NCBI GenBank assembly: GCA_021792755.1
Contig: JAJYUA010000016.1
Coordinates: 1 to 64,000, forward strand
DNA length: 64,000 bases
Reading direction: 5' to 3'
DNA from: Pseudomonadota bacterium
GTDB taxonomy: Bacteria; Pseudomonadota; Gammaproteobacteria; Steroidobacterales; Steroidobacteraceae
A program made the position numbers and the translations under genes. Below the pieces are notes generated by a model. It worked only from the letters and a program-made list of their open reading frames with translations, did no database searches and was not told the DNA's origin. Positions within the stretch are counted from its first letter, which is position 1, and the number at the start of each line of letters is the position of its first letter. Below are positions 28,901-37,115 of this stretch, in pieces.

Positions 28901-29190
28901 TGCTGGTCGATTTCGTCGACGGCGCGGTGCGCGCCGGCTATCCGCTCGAGGATGCGGTGGTGCGGGCGGGGGCGATCCGCGCCAAGCCCATCGTCCTTAC
29001 CGCGGTGGCCGCGATGCTGGGCGCGCTGTTCATCCTGTCCGACCCGATCTTCACCGGTCTGGCGGTCTCGCTGCTGTTCGGCATCTTCGTCTCGACGCTC
29101 CTCACGCTCGTCGTGATTCCGATCCTCTATTACGTCTATCTGAAGCGCAAAGAGGCGCGCGCGGTACACGCCCGAGGCGGCGGCTCATGA
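25954..29190 (+). CDS. RND efflux transporter permease in the BigR/SQR operon
   Basis: A 1078-residue RND pump with the standard two-repeat, twelve-helix design. It belongs to the subgroup opening with a short cytoplasmic stretch and a first porter segment ITPLLAILAVGLGLFALAVT-PRQEDPDI. The TM4 proton-relay Asp424-Asp425 lies in GILVDDAIVVVENVHRHM, and GIIVRNSILLVDF marks the second half. It shares an operon with a lipoprotein adaptor, a sulfide:quinone oxidoreductase and a TolC-family channel, so the complete tripartite pump is encoded around a sulfide-oxidising enzyme. A tiny frame starts at 25913 and overlaps the adaptor stop; the ATG at 25954 gives the family N-terminus. Substrate is unknown; a sulfur compound or the toxic by-product of sulfide oxidation is the contextual guess. 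Confidence 0.92.
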   Translation: MSEKLGFSGRLASRFLHNQITPLLAILAVGLGLFALAVTPRQEDPDINVTFANVFVPFPGASSRQVERQVTAPLEQVLDSIRGIKHIYSVSRPGLAVLTVQYKVGQPRTTAIVRLYNAIYSHRDLWPPNSGILRPLVRPMGIDDVPFMTLTLWTTDRSRGSYQLGEVARAIETQLQRVPGTRKVSTIGAPESLVRVRLDPGKLAAYGLAAGDIERSLRAANLALQAGSLIGDDRVVPVQAGQFLASRDEVANLVVGVHEGRPVYLADLAEVSFQPDAPHSYVWFGTGPGAARRRLPEVSYAPAVTIAIAKKTGTNASTIADEVLRRLHQLSGTYIPAGVHVTVTRNYGHSADEKAMKLIEKLIEATLSVVLLVFLTMGRREAAVVGTAVGVTLMATLFASWAWGFTINRVSLFALIFSIGILVDDAIVVVENVHRHMRLGGGTLSDIIPVAVDEVGGPTILATFTVIAALMPMAFVGGMMGPYMSPIPINASSGMLISLAVALMFTPWLCRKLLAHSHIPATEHAAPPPLLRLFQRLVGPFLAGAKGRTRRRWLFGAIVAAISLAIGLVIVKAVVLKMLPFDNMSEFEVVVEMPVGTTVETTARVLDALAQVIARVPQVSDYQVYAGTHAPVNFNGLVRQYYLRRGPRYGEIAVQLIPKDERSRQSHAIALAVRPALAALARRYGASLQVVEVPPGPPVLAPIVAEIFGPSYAVQRRLALQIRKVFDTTPNVVDTDDTVEAHARRLLIAVDRQKAALLGVSQAQIARTLSMGLRGYDATYVHIGRERQLIPVRLELSPANQARIGTVLSLRVRASDGALVPLSQLVRVRKSTWDGAIYQKDLMPVTYVTGDMAGPLDSPLYGMFDISARLRRLKVAGQTLEQRFISVPSNPNRFALKWSGEWQVTYETFRDMGIAYGAGLALIYLLIVAQFGSYVVPFIIMAPIPLTIIGVMPGHALLGDQFTATSMIGMIALAGIIVRNSILLVDFVDGAVRAGYPLEDAVVRAGAIRAKPIVLTAVAAMLGALFILSDPIFTGLAVSLLFGIFVSTLLTLVVIPILYYVYLKRKEARAVHARGGGS

Positions 29191-29260
29191 GCGACGGGCG
29201 CGCCATGCCGGCATGCGATCGGGTGACTTGCCTGCGGGCGCTTCTTTGCCGGGGGTTGTC

Positions 29261-30541
29261 ATGGCACACGTAGTCATCATCGGTGCGGGCCTGGGAGGCG
29301 TCCCCTGCGCCTACCAGATGCGCAAGCGTCTCGGCAAGGCGCATCATGTGACGCTCATCGGCTCCTCGTCGTATTTCGAGTTCACCCCGTCCAATCCCTG
29401 GGTGGCCGTCGGCTGGCGGGACCGGGCTCAGACCCGGGTGAGCCTGCGCGAGCCGCTCACCGCCAAGGGTATCGACTGGATCGAGACCCCTGTGGTCGCG
29501 ATCGATGCGCAGGGCAGCACGCTCAGGCTCGGTGACCAACGCACCCTGGCCTACGACTATCTGGTGATCGCCACGGGGCCGAAGCTCGCCTTCGAGGAGG
29601 TGCCGGGCCTGGGACCGGACGGGCACACCCAGTCGGTGTGCACCCAGGAGCACGCCGTGCGGGCTTGGGAAAAATACCAGCAGTTCCTGCAGCAGCCGGG
29701 GCCGGTCGTGGTCGGGGCGGCGCAGGGGGCGAGCTGTTTCGGGCCGGCGTACGAGTTCGCGATGATCCTCGATGCGGATCTTCGCAAACGCAAGCTTCGC
29801 GACCGTGTGCCGATCACCTTCGTCACCAGCGAGCCGTACATCGGGCACCTGGGCCTCGGCGGGGTGGGCGACAGCCGGGGGCTGATGGAATCGGTGCTGC
29901 GCCAGCGCCACATCAAGTGGATCACGAACGCCAAGGTGGGCGCCGTCGGCGAGGACTCGATGATCGTGATCGAGCACGAGGAGGACGGCCAGCCGAAGAA
30001 GGAGCACGAGCTCGGCTTTCGCTTCGCGATGGTGCTGCCGGCGTTCAAGGGCGTCGATGCGGTGGCCGCAGTCCCGGGGCTGTGCAACCCGCGCGGCTTC
30101 GTGCTGATCGATGAGCATCAGCGCTCGAAGGAGTATGCCAACATCTTCTCGGCCGGCGTGTGCGTGGCCATTGCGCCCGTGGAGGCGACCCCGGTGCCGA
30201 CCGGAGCGCCCAAGACCGGCTACATGATCGAGTCGATGGTGACGGCGATCTGCGAGAACATCGCCGCCGAGCTCGCCGGCCGGCCGGCGACGGCGCGCGC
30301 GACCTGGAACGCGGTGTGCCTCGCCGACTTCGGCGACACCGGCGCGGCGTTCGTGGCGCTGCCGCAGATCCCGCCGCGCAATGTCACCTGGACCAAGGTG
30401 GGCAAATGGGTGCACTTGGGCAAGATTGCCTTCGAGAAGTACTTCCTGCACAAGGTGCGCACCGGATCGATCACGCCGCTGTACGAGAAATACATGCTCA
30501 AGCGGCTCGGCATCGGTTCCCTGAAGAGCAGGGGAACATGA
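29261..30541 (+). CDS. sqr: Sulfide:quinone oxidoreductase
   Basis: SQR oxidises sulfide to sulfane sulfur or polysulfide and passes electrons through FAD to the quinone pool at the membrane. The 426-residue protein starts with the FAD-binding MAHVVIIGAGLGGVPCAYQM and has the three redox cysteines at 127 (SVCTQE), 159 (GASCFGPAYEF) and 353 (AVCLADFGD). These match the Cys128/160/356 set of the Acidithiobacillus ferrooxidans enzyme, with long shared stretches (TFVTSEPYIGHLGLGGVG, TPVPTGAPKTGYMIE). The C-terminal WTKVGKWVHLGKIAFEKYFL amphipathic segment is the membrane attachment. It lies between the RND permease and the TolC gene, overlapping the latter by 4 bp. The ATG at 29261 begins the Rossmann fold, so the longer reading from 29213 is rejected. 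Confidence 0.94.
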   Translation: MAHVVIIGAGLGGVPCAYQMRKRLGKAHHVTLIGSSSYFEFTPSNPWVAVGWRDRAQTRVSLREPLTAKGIDWIETPVVAIDAQGSTLRLGDQRTLAYDYLVIATGPKLAFEEVPGLGPDGHTQSVCTQEHAVRAWEKYQQFLQQPGPVVVGAAQGASCFGPAYEFAMILDADLRKRKLRDRVPITFVTSEPYIGHLGLGGVGDSRGLMESVLRQRHIKWITNAKVGAVGEDSMIVIEHEEDGQPKKEHELGFRFAMVLPAFKGVDAVAAVPGLCNPRGFVLIDEHQRSKEYANIFSAGVCVAIAPVEATPVPTGAPKTGYMIESMVTAICENIAAELAGRPATARATWNAVCLADFGDTGAAFVALPQIPPRNVTWTKVGKWVHLGKIAFEKYFLHKVRTGSITPLYEKYMLKRLGIGSLKSRGT

Positions 30542-31833
30542 GCGCGCTGCGCGCACCGCGGATCGCTGCGGCGCTGCTGCTGGCGGCGGCAGGGCCGGCC
30601 TTCCCCGAGACGCTGAGGCAGGCGTGGCGGCTCGCCATCGCTCACAACCCGGCATTGGCCGCAGCGCAGGCGGATGTGCAGGGGGCGAGAGACCGGGAGC
30701 GTGCCGCGCGCGATGCCCGCTGGCCGAGCGTGAGCGCCACCGCCGGCTACACACACCTCGGTCAGTCGCCGGAACTGGACGTGGTGACGCCGGCGCTCGC
30801 GTTCCGCTCGGGGCCGATCTTCAAGAACAACCAGTATGTCAGCGGCACGGTGCAGATGAGGATACCCCTGTACAGCGGCGGGGCAATCAGGGCGGGAATC
30901 AGCGCGGCGCGGGCAGGGTTCGCCGGGGCGGCCGCGCAGGAGCGGGCGGCGCTCGCGGACCTGAAGCTGCAGGTGGCGGACGCTTACGTGGGAGTGCTGC
31001 GCTCGCAGCGCCGGCTGGCGGTGGCGAAGGCGGCCGTCAGCAGTCTGCGCGCGCACCTGCGCGACGTGCGGGCGATGTACGGGCGCCAACTGGTGGCCAA
31101 GAGCGATCTGCTCGCGGCCGAGGTGGCGCTCGCCAATGCCCGGGAGACAAAGGTGGACGCCGCCAATGCCGTGCAGATCTCGCGGGCGGTCTTCAACCGC
31201 CTGCTCGGAGAGCCGCTCGGGCGCGTGCCGCAGCTCGCCGACGCGCTGCCGCCGTATCCGGTCGACGGGCTGCCGCTCGCCTCGCTGCTCAGGCGGGCGC
31301 TCGCCTCGCGCCCGGAGCTCGAGGCGCTCGCCTCGCGCGTCGGCTCGCTCGCCTCGCGCGCCCGCGCGAAGACCGCCAGCCGTCTGCCGCAGCTTGCGGC
31401 CGTGGGCGGCTTCACGCACTTCGACAACCAGATCCTCAATCGCGAGAATTTCTCGATGGTGGGCGTCGGGCTCACCTGGAGGCTGTTCGACGGCGGGCGG
31501 GCGGCGAGCGAAGCCGATGCGCTGCGCGCCGAGAGCCGCGCGGCCGGCAGGCGGCTCGAGGATCTGCGCTCGCGCATCGAGCTTCAGGTGCGCACCGACT
31601 GGCTGGCGCTCGCCGCGGCGCGGGCGAAAGTGGCCGCCTCGCGCGCCGCGACCGCGCAGGCTGCGGAGAATCTGCGCATCTCGCGCCAGCTGTACGGGGC
31701 GGGCCTTGCCTCCAACACGCAGGTCCTCGAGGCGGTCAGTCTGAGCACGAGGGCCGCGGACGATCACGGCGATGCGGTGCTCGATGAGGCGCTCGCGAAG
31801 GTGACGCTCGCGTACGCGGTGGGGGCGCTGTGA
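30538..31833 (+). CDS. TolC-family outer-membrane channel in the BigR/SQR operon
   Basis: A 431-residue outer-membrane efflux protein with a cleavable signal peptide (APRIAAALLLAAAGPAFPET) and no lipobox, so a TolC-like rather than OprM-like anchor. The two structural repeats show LRQAWRLAIAHNPALAAAQAD and the second-half ASRPELEALASRVGSLASRA, with periodic Ala/Arg/Leu alpha-barrel helices and the GVGLTWRLFDGG strand. Its ATG overlaps the SQR stop (ATGA), which ties it to that operon and completes the adaptor-permease-channel set. Confidence 0.92.
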   Translation: MSALRAPRIAAALLLAAAGPAFPETLRQAWRLAIAHNPALAAAQADVQGARDRERAARDARWPSVSATAGYTHLGQSPELDVVTPALAFRSGPIFKNNQYVSGTVQMRIPLYSGGAIRAGISAARAGFAGAAAQERAALADLKLQVADAYVGVLRSQRRLAVAKAAVSSLRAHLRDVRAMYGRQLVAKSDLLAAEVALANARETKVDAANAVQISRAVFNRLLGEPLGRVPQLADALPPYPVDGLPLASLLRRALASRPELEALASRVGSLASRARAKTASRLPQLAAVGGFTHFDNQILNRENFSMVGVGLTWRLFDGGRAASEADALRAESRAAGRRLEDLRSRIELQVRTDWLALAAARAKVAASRAATAQAAENLRISRQLYGAGLASNTQVLEAVSLSTRAADDHGDAVLDEALAKVTLAYAVGAL

Positions 31834-31845
31834 GAGGCGGCTAGC

Positions 31846-31968
31846 GGCTAGTAGCGCGACAGACAAGTATCGCAACGTTCCGGGTAGAGCGGAGTCGGTG
31901 TTGACCGTTCCTGGTCGATGTCAATTGCTGTGCCGACGTTGCGAAATTACTGGGTCGTCGCGCTAGCC
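31846..31968. repeat. 123-bp imperfect long inverted repeat
   Basis: The outer arms are GGCTAGTAGCGCGAC (31846-31860) and GTCGCGCTAGCC (31957-31968), complementary over TAGCGCGAC plus flanking GGC. The inner arms TCGCAACGT (31870-31878) and ACGTTGCGA (31936-31944) are perfect. Weaker complementarity continues inward (GTTGAC with GTCAAT). The right arm runs into the kch stop codon. It could be a bidirectional terminator between convergent operons, or a relic of a small non-autonomous element; no transposase or obvious target-site duplication is seen. Confidence 0.5.
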
Positions 31969-33174
31969 GAGCTTCAGCAGCTGGGCGATGAGCGCGTCGG
32001 TGTTGATCGGCTCGCCGGAGAGCGCCATGGCAAGCAGCTCGCCGCCGAGCAGCGGCAGGGTGAGCAGCACATCGGGTCGCGTGCGGGCGATGCGGCCGGT
32101 GTTGCGGGTGTCGGCGACCGCGGCGACGGTGCGCACGGTCGGGTTCATCTCCTTGGCCGCCAGCACGACGAAGGCGTTGTACGAGTCGTCCTCGCTCAGC
32201 GCGAGCACGGCGCGCGCCTGGGAGATGTCGGCGTGCTGCAGGACTTCGGCGTCGCTGCCATCGCCGACGATGAGGTCCTCCGGCTGGGGCTCGGCATCCC
32301 CCGGCTTCTCGGAGCGGATGACGGTGACGGGGAGTCCGCGGGCCGACAGCGCCCGGGCGGTGTCGAGCGCGAGCGGACCGTCGCCCACGACGATGATGTG
32401 CGAGGCGCGCTTCATCTTTTTTCTCCTTCCCGGCTGCAGCAGGTTCATCAGCCGCTTGTCGATCAACGGGCCGGCGATCGCCGGCAGCGCCGTGGCGAAC
32501 ACAGCCAGGCCGAGCACGATCAGCGAGATCGTGAACAGCCGGGCGGTGGGGGTCACCGGCGTGATGTCCCCGTATCCCACCGTCGACATGGTCTCGACGG
32601 CGTAATACAACGCGTTGACGAGATTGCGGATCGGCGGGTTGTAGCCCGCGCCGAGGGCGAGCGACCCGAGGGTGCCGTAGCCCAGGGTGAACAGCAGCCC
32701 GGTGAGGGCGAACAGCGTCGCCGTGGCGAGGCTGGTGCGCGTGAAGCTGCCGCGGGCGGCGAGCAGCAACAGCAGTTGCGCGATGCCGAAGGCCTCGAGC
32801 GGTCGTGAGGCCCTCGAGAGCGGCGAGAACTCCAGCGACACCATCGCGAGCGTCAGCAGGAAGGCCAGCACCCAGGCGAGCCGCGAGCGCCACAGCATCC
32901 CGACGGCGACGAGCACCAGCAGCACACCGATGACCACATGCGATACGGCGCCGATCTGCACGATGGCGAGGCCGCTGGCGAGCGATGCGCTGCCGGTCCA
33001 CGCCGCGAGCAGCGGCCGCAGCGTGCCGAAGGCGAGCAGCATGTGCAGCAGTCCCTGCGCGCCGACCAGGACGGCGAGGGGAACATGCGGAAACCATGCG
33101 CGTGTGTGCAGGAAGCGCGCGGTGCGGCGGCGTGCCGTCTGCCACCTCACGCGCAGGGTCGTGGCGACTCGCAC
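31963..33174 (-). CDS. kch: Kch-like potassium channel with TrkA-N domain
   Basis: A 403-residue voltage-sensor-like potassium channel. Six hydrophobic segments occupy residues about 30-235. The pore loop NALYYAVETMSTVGYGDITP holds the selectivity filter TVGYGD at 198-203. After the last helix a cytoplasmic RCK/TrkA-N domain begins near 255 (HIIVVGDGPLALDTARAL) and contains the conserved acidic VGDGSDAEVLQHADI. The usual Rossmann GxGxxG is altered to GDGPLA, so nucleotide binding is uncertain. The architecture matches E. coli Kch (417 residues). It lies just downstream of a small zinc-ribbon gene on the same strand. Confidence 0.92.
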   Translation of the reverse strand: MRVATTLRVRWQTARRRTARFLHTRAWFPHVPLAVLVGAQGLLHMLLAFGTLRPLLAAWTGSASLASGLAIVQIGAVSHVVIGVLLVLVAVGMLWRSRLAWVLAFLLTLAMVSLEFSPLSRASRPLEAFGIAQLLLLLAARGSFTRTSLATATLFALTGLLFTLGYGTLGSLALGAGYNPPIRNLVNALYYAVETMSTVGYGDITPVTPTARLFTISLIVLGLAVFATALPAIAGPLIDKRLMNLLQPGRRKKMKRASHIIVVGDGPLALDTARALSARGLPVTVIRSEKPGDAEPQPEDLIVGDGSDAEVLQHADISQARAVLALSEDDSYNAFVVLAAKEMNPTVRTVAAVADTRNTGRIARTRPDVLLTLPLLGGELLAMALSGEPINTDALIAQLLKLG

Positions 33175-33196
33175 GCGATGCGCGTCCTGCAGTGGC

Positions 33197-33454
33197 TCAG
33201 CAATCCCCTGCGCGGCAAAAGCCGGAGCCGCACCCGCCGCCCCCGCAGCCGGGGGCCTCGCACGGCTCGGCGGAGGAGGTGGCGAGGAAGCCGGCGGAGA
33301 TCAGTTTCTCGACGGGCGAGGCCGGGTCCGTCGCGCCGGCGCAGAGCCCGGCGCGCTCGCACAGCTCGCCCCAGGAGGCGAGTCTTTCGGCCATGCCGTG
33401 CCTCACCTCGACCACGCGGCCGTTGGCCGGGCAGCGATATTCATACGTCGGCAA
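33197..33454 (-). CDS. Small FmdB-like zinc-ribbon protein
   Basis: Read from a TTG at 33454, the 85-residue product begins MPTYEYRCPANG, the hallmark FmdB-type regulatory zinc-ribbon start, but the second cysteine of the first CPxC knuckle is replaced (CPAN). The body has further Cys residues (ELCERAGLC) and the tail is Cys/Gly-rich (CEAPGCGGGGCGSGFC). Longer in-frame readings upstream are arginine-rich and not credible. It lies 22 bp upstream of the potassium channel on the same strand. Function unknown; a regulatory or metal-binding role is inferred from the family only. Confidence 0.7.
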   Translation of the reverse strand: MPTYEYRCPANGRVVEVRHGMAERLASWGELCERAGLCAGATDPASPVEKLISAGFLATSSAEPCEAPGCGGGGCGSGFCRAGDC

Positions 33455-33717
33455 GGTAGTGCTCCAGGGCGCGAACGTTACGCGGGCGGCATACACGGAG
33501 AAGGTGTGACTATAGCAGGAACAGGCCGCGCCGGCCGGCCATCGCCCGCTGTCGGCGCGCCAGCCGGCAGAGCCGCTTGCGACGGAGCGGTGCGCCGCTG
33601 CGACCGGTCCGCAGGCCGATGCTGGCCAGCGGCGGCCGGTTCGGATACCGTTACGAAAATCTCTGGACAAGATTCGTGCCACCGGCTCATCCGGGCGGCG
33701 CGCGAAAGCGAGACAAC

Positions 33718-36700
33718 ATGATGAAAGCCGCCGCCTTATCCCGAGTCGCCGCCTGCTTGGTGCTGGCGAGCCCCCTGGCGCTCGCGGCACGGGCCGGGGC
33801 CCAGCGGGAGAACAGCCGGGGCCGCACGCTGTTGCCGATGCCGGTGAGCAGCGCGATTCACTTTCGCTCGATCGGGCCGGCGATCGCCGGCGGGCGGGTG
33901 ACCGCCGTCGCCGGGGTGCAGGGCGACCCGGATGTCTATTACGTCGGCGCGGCGGATGGCGGGGTGTTTCGCACCGAAGATGGCGGCATGACCTGGAAGG
34001 CGCTCTTTCAGCACCAGCCGGTGGCCTCGATCGGGGCGATGGCGGTCGATCCGCGCAACCCCGATGTGGTGTGGATCGGCACCGGCGAAGCCAATATCCG
34101 CAATGACATCTCCTACGGGGACGGCGTCTACGAATCGACCGACAGCGGAACGCACTGGCGCCACCTCGGCCTTGCCGCGACGATGCAGATCTCGAGCATT
34201 CTGATCGATCCACGCCATCCGGACACCGTGTTGGTCGGCGCCATGGGCAATCCCTGGAAGAACAGCACCGAGCGGGGCGTGTACCGCACGGCCAACGGCG
34301 GGGCGAGCTGGCAGCGCGTGCTTTACGTGGGCCCGGATGTGGGCATCTCGGACATGGCGATGGACCCGCACAACCCCGACATCGTGTACGCCGCGACGTA
34401 CCGATTCCGCCGCACGGCCTGGCACTATTCCGACGGCGGCCGCCAGGACGCGATCTACAAGTCGATCGACGGCGGGTTGACCTGGAAGCGCCTCTCGGGG
34501 CATGGGCTGCCGACCGGGGCGGTGGGGCGTATCGGACTCGCGGTCGCCCCGAGCGCTGCGAACGTGGTGTACGCGGTGATCGGCAGCCCCCGGGGCGTGC
34601 TGTGGCGCTCGGAAGATTCGGGCGCGAACTGGACCCTGGTGAGCAAGGACCAGAGGATCGATTCGCGGCCGTTTTATTTCTCGCACATCGCGGCCGATCC
34701 GAAGAACCCCGATCACCTGTTCGCGCTCTCGGAGTTCCTGCTCACCTCCACGGACGGCGGCCGTCACTGGCACAAGATCGCCAAGAGCATTCATGTCGAC
34801 AACCACGCGATCTGGGTCGATCCGAGCGGCAGCGGGCGCATCATCGAGGGCAACGACGGCGGGGTGGCGCTGTCGCTCGATAACGGCAAGCACTGGGCGT
34901 TCCTCGACAACATCGCGATCGAGCAGTTCTATCACCTCGCCGTCGGCGGAGGGCTCTTCTACCAGGTGTGCGGCGGGCTGCAGGACAACAATTCCTGGTG
35001 CGGGCCGGGCGTGAGCAAGGACCCGGTCGGCATCTCCAGCCGGGCCTGGTATGGCTTCAACGGTGATGACGGCATCTACGGCATGCCGGCGCCGGATGAT
35101 CCGAACCTGATCTACAACGAGGGACAGAACGGAGCCTATTTCATATACGACCGCTCCGAGGAGCAGTTGCACGACATCCAGCCGTATCCGCGCGATGACA
35201 ATGGGCGGGGCGCCGATGGGGCGCGCTATCGCTTCGCGTGGGAGGCGGCCTTCGCGGTATCGCCGAGCAACCCCAAGGTGCTCTATGCCGGCGCCAACGT
35301 GGTGTTCAAGAGCAGCAACCGCGGCCGTACCTGGGCGGTGATCAGCCCTGACCTGACGCGCAACGACAGGGCATTGCAGGGACCCTCGGGCGGCCCCGTG
35401 ATCCAGGACAACTCCGGCGCCGAGTATTACGACACGATCCTCACCATCGCCCCGGCCCGCTCCGATCCGCGGGTCATCTGGGTCGGGACGGACGACGGAT
35501 TGGTGCAGCTGACGCGCGACGGCGGCAAGCACTGGATCAACGTCACGGGAAACATACCGCACCTGCCGGCCGCAGGAAGGATTGAGTCGATCGAGGTCTC
35601 GCCGACCGATCCGGGCAGCGTGCTGATCGCGGTCGACCGGCACTTCAGCGGCGACTTCCGGCCCTACCTGTACCGCACCGATGATTTCGGCGCCCGTTGG
35701 ACCTCGATCAGCGGCAATTTGCCGCGCGATGTCTATGCGCACGTGGTGCTGCGCGATCCGCGCAATCCCGACCTGTACTACGCGGGCCTGGAGAACGGCC
35801 TGTACGTGTCCTGGGATGCGGGCCGCAAGTGGTACAAGTTCGGTCTCGGCCTGCCGGATGCGGCGGTGTACGACCTCGCGCTGCAGTCGCGCACGGATTC
35901 CCTGGCCGTGGCCACGCACGGCAGGGGCGTGTGGATCCTCGATGACCTCAGGCCGTTCCAGCAATGGACTGCCCGGGTCGCGCGCACCCGGCTCACGCTG
36001 TTCAAGCCCGTGGAGGCGGTGCGCTTCTGGCCGTTCCAGCAGACCGAATCGATGGGCGATGCGGTTTTCTACGGACAGAACCCCCGCTACGGCGCGGACA
36101 TCAGCTACTACCTGGCGCACGCGGCCAGGCAGCCCGGTGAGCTCATCATCACCAACGCCGGCGGCAGGGTGGTGCGCACCTACGAGGGACTGCACAAGGG
36201 CAAGGCGGCGGTGATGACCCCGCAGGCGGGCGGCGGCGCGCCGGCGGTCAAGGGGAAGGTGCCCTGGGTGCCCGGGGAGGCGGGCCTGCACCGGATCTAT
36301 TGGAACCTGCGAGCGCAAGGCCCGGTGCGCTGGACCTCGGCGCCGCAGTACAACCGCGGCCCGCACAACGGCGCGCTGCTGCCGCCGGGGACCTACACCG
36401 CGACCCTCAAGATCGGCGGCGACAGCGCATCACAGACCTTCACCGTGGTGAATGACCCGGCATCGACCGGCACGCTGGCCGCCATGACCGAGCGCTATCA
36501 CGTGACCGAGGCGGTGCTGCACGAGCTCTCGCGGATCGATGTGGCGCTGAACCGTCTGCATGCGCTTGCCGTGCAGCTGAAGGGCCTGAGGACGGCCGTG
36601 AAGGGCCTGCCCGAGCAAAGCGAGGCCGATGCCGCGATCGGCAAGCTCGCCCGGGCCCGCCATGCCATCCTCATGCGCCTGACGAGCAACGCCGGCTCCT

Positions 36701-36951
36701 CGGAGGCGACGCTCAGGGTGCCGGACCGCATCCACGAGAAGCTGCTCGCGCTCGAGGGTCTGCTGTGGGGCTCGGACGAGCCGGTCGATGCGGCGACCCT
36801 GCACGAGCAGGTTGTTTATCGGCGCGAGTATCGCAGCGCGATCGACGCGTACGATCGGTTCCTGAGCACGAGCGTCGCCGACTTCAATCAGGCCATGTCC
36901 GGCTACGGCCTGACGGGGGTGGTGACGGGCAAGGCGCTCAGGCCAGAGTGA
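33718..36951 (+). CDS. Secreted BNR/sortilin-type beta-propeller protein
   Basis: A 1077-residue exported protein with a signal peptide (residues about 2-27, ending LALAARAGA). It is dominated by BNR/VPS10-type repeats: GGVFRTEDGGMTWKAL, GVYESTDSGTHWRHL, GVYRTANGGASWQRV, AIYKSIDGGLTWKRL, LLTSTDGGRHWHKI, VVFKSSNRGRTWAVI and others. These are Asp-box blades of one or two large beta-propellers (residues about 50-770). The final third has beta-sandwich character (GTYTATLKIGG) and a helical C-terminus. Such proteins are annotated as glycosyl-hydrolase-like or sortilin-like, but catalytic residues are not evident. It is followed on the same strand by a secreted M61 peptidase. Confidence 0.85.
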   Translation: MMKAAALSRVAACLVLASPLALAARAGAQRENSRGRTLLPMPVSSAIHFRSIGPAIAGGRVTAVAGVQGDPDVYYVGAADGGVFRTEDGGMTWKALFQHQPVASIGAMAVDPRNPDVVWIGTGEANIRNDISYGDGVYESTDSGTHWRHLGLAATMQISSILIDPRHPDTVLVGAMGNPWKNSTERGVYRTANGGASWQRVLYVGPDVGISDMAMDPHNPDIVYAATYRFRRTAWHYSDGGRQDAIYKSIDGGLTWKRLSGHGLPTGAVGRIGLAVAPSAANVVYAVIGSPRGVLWRSEDSGANWTLVSKDQRIDSRPFYFSHIAADPKNPDHLFALSEFLLTSTDGGRHWHKIAKSIHVDNHAIWVDPSGSGRIIEGNDGGVALSLDNGKHWAFLDNIAIEQFYHLAVGGGLFYQVCGGLQDNNSWCGPGVSKDPVGISSRAWYGFNGDDGIYGMPAPDDPNLIYNEGQNGAYFIYDRSEEQLHDIQPYPRDDNGRGADGARYRFAWEAAFAVSPSNPKVLYAGANVVFKSSNRGRTWAVISPDLTRNDRALQGPSGGPVIQDNSGAEYYDTILTIAPARSDPRVIWVGTDDGLVQLTRDGGKHWINVTGNIPHLPAAGRIESIEVSPTDPGSVLIAVDRHFSGDFRPYLYRTDDFGARWTSISGNLPRDVYAHVVLRDPRNPDLYYAGLENGLYVSWDAGRKWYKFGLGLPDAAVYDLALQSRTDSLAVATHGRGVWILDDLRPFQQWTARVARTRLTLFKPVEAVRFWPFQQTESMGDAVFYGQNPRYGADISYYLAHAARQPGELIITNAGGRVVRTYEGLHKGKAAVMTPQAGGGAPAVKGKVPWVPGEAGLHRIYWNLRAQGPVRWTSAPQYNRGPHNGALLPPGTYTATLKIGGDSASQTFTVVNDPASTGTLAAMTERYHVTEAVLHELSRIDVALNRLHALAVQLKGLRTAVKGLPEQSEADAAIGKLARARHAILMRLTSNAGSSEATLRVPDRIHEKLLALEGLLWGSDEPVDAATLHEQVVYRREYRSAIDAYDRFLSTSVADFNQAMSGYGLTGVVTGKALRPE

Positions 36952-37115
36952 CCCCGGGGGCGGCAGCCGTGGCGCGCTTCATCCCGCGTTTAGCACGGCT
37001 TGCCGCAGGCACCGCTCTTCTCGGGCCGTCGGTCCGCGGCCGCGTGGCATACTTCAGCGATTACGGCAGGCCGATCCGCAAGGCCGCCGAAGAAAAACCG
37101 ATGGAGGCTCCATCC

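Noticed and set aside
31846-31968. Inverted repeat considered as an insertion sequence
   Set aside because: Too short for a transposase and no target duplication is evident; left as an unclassified repeat.
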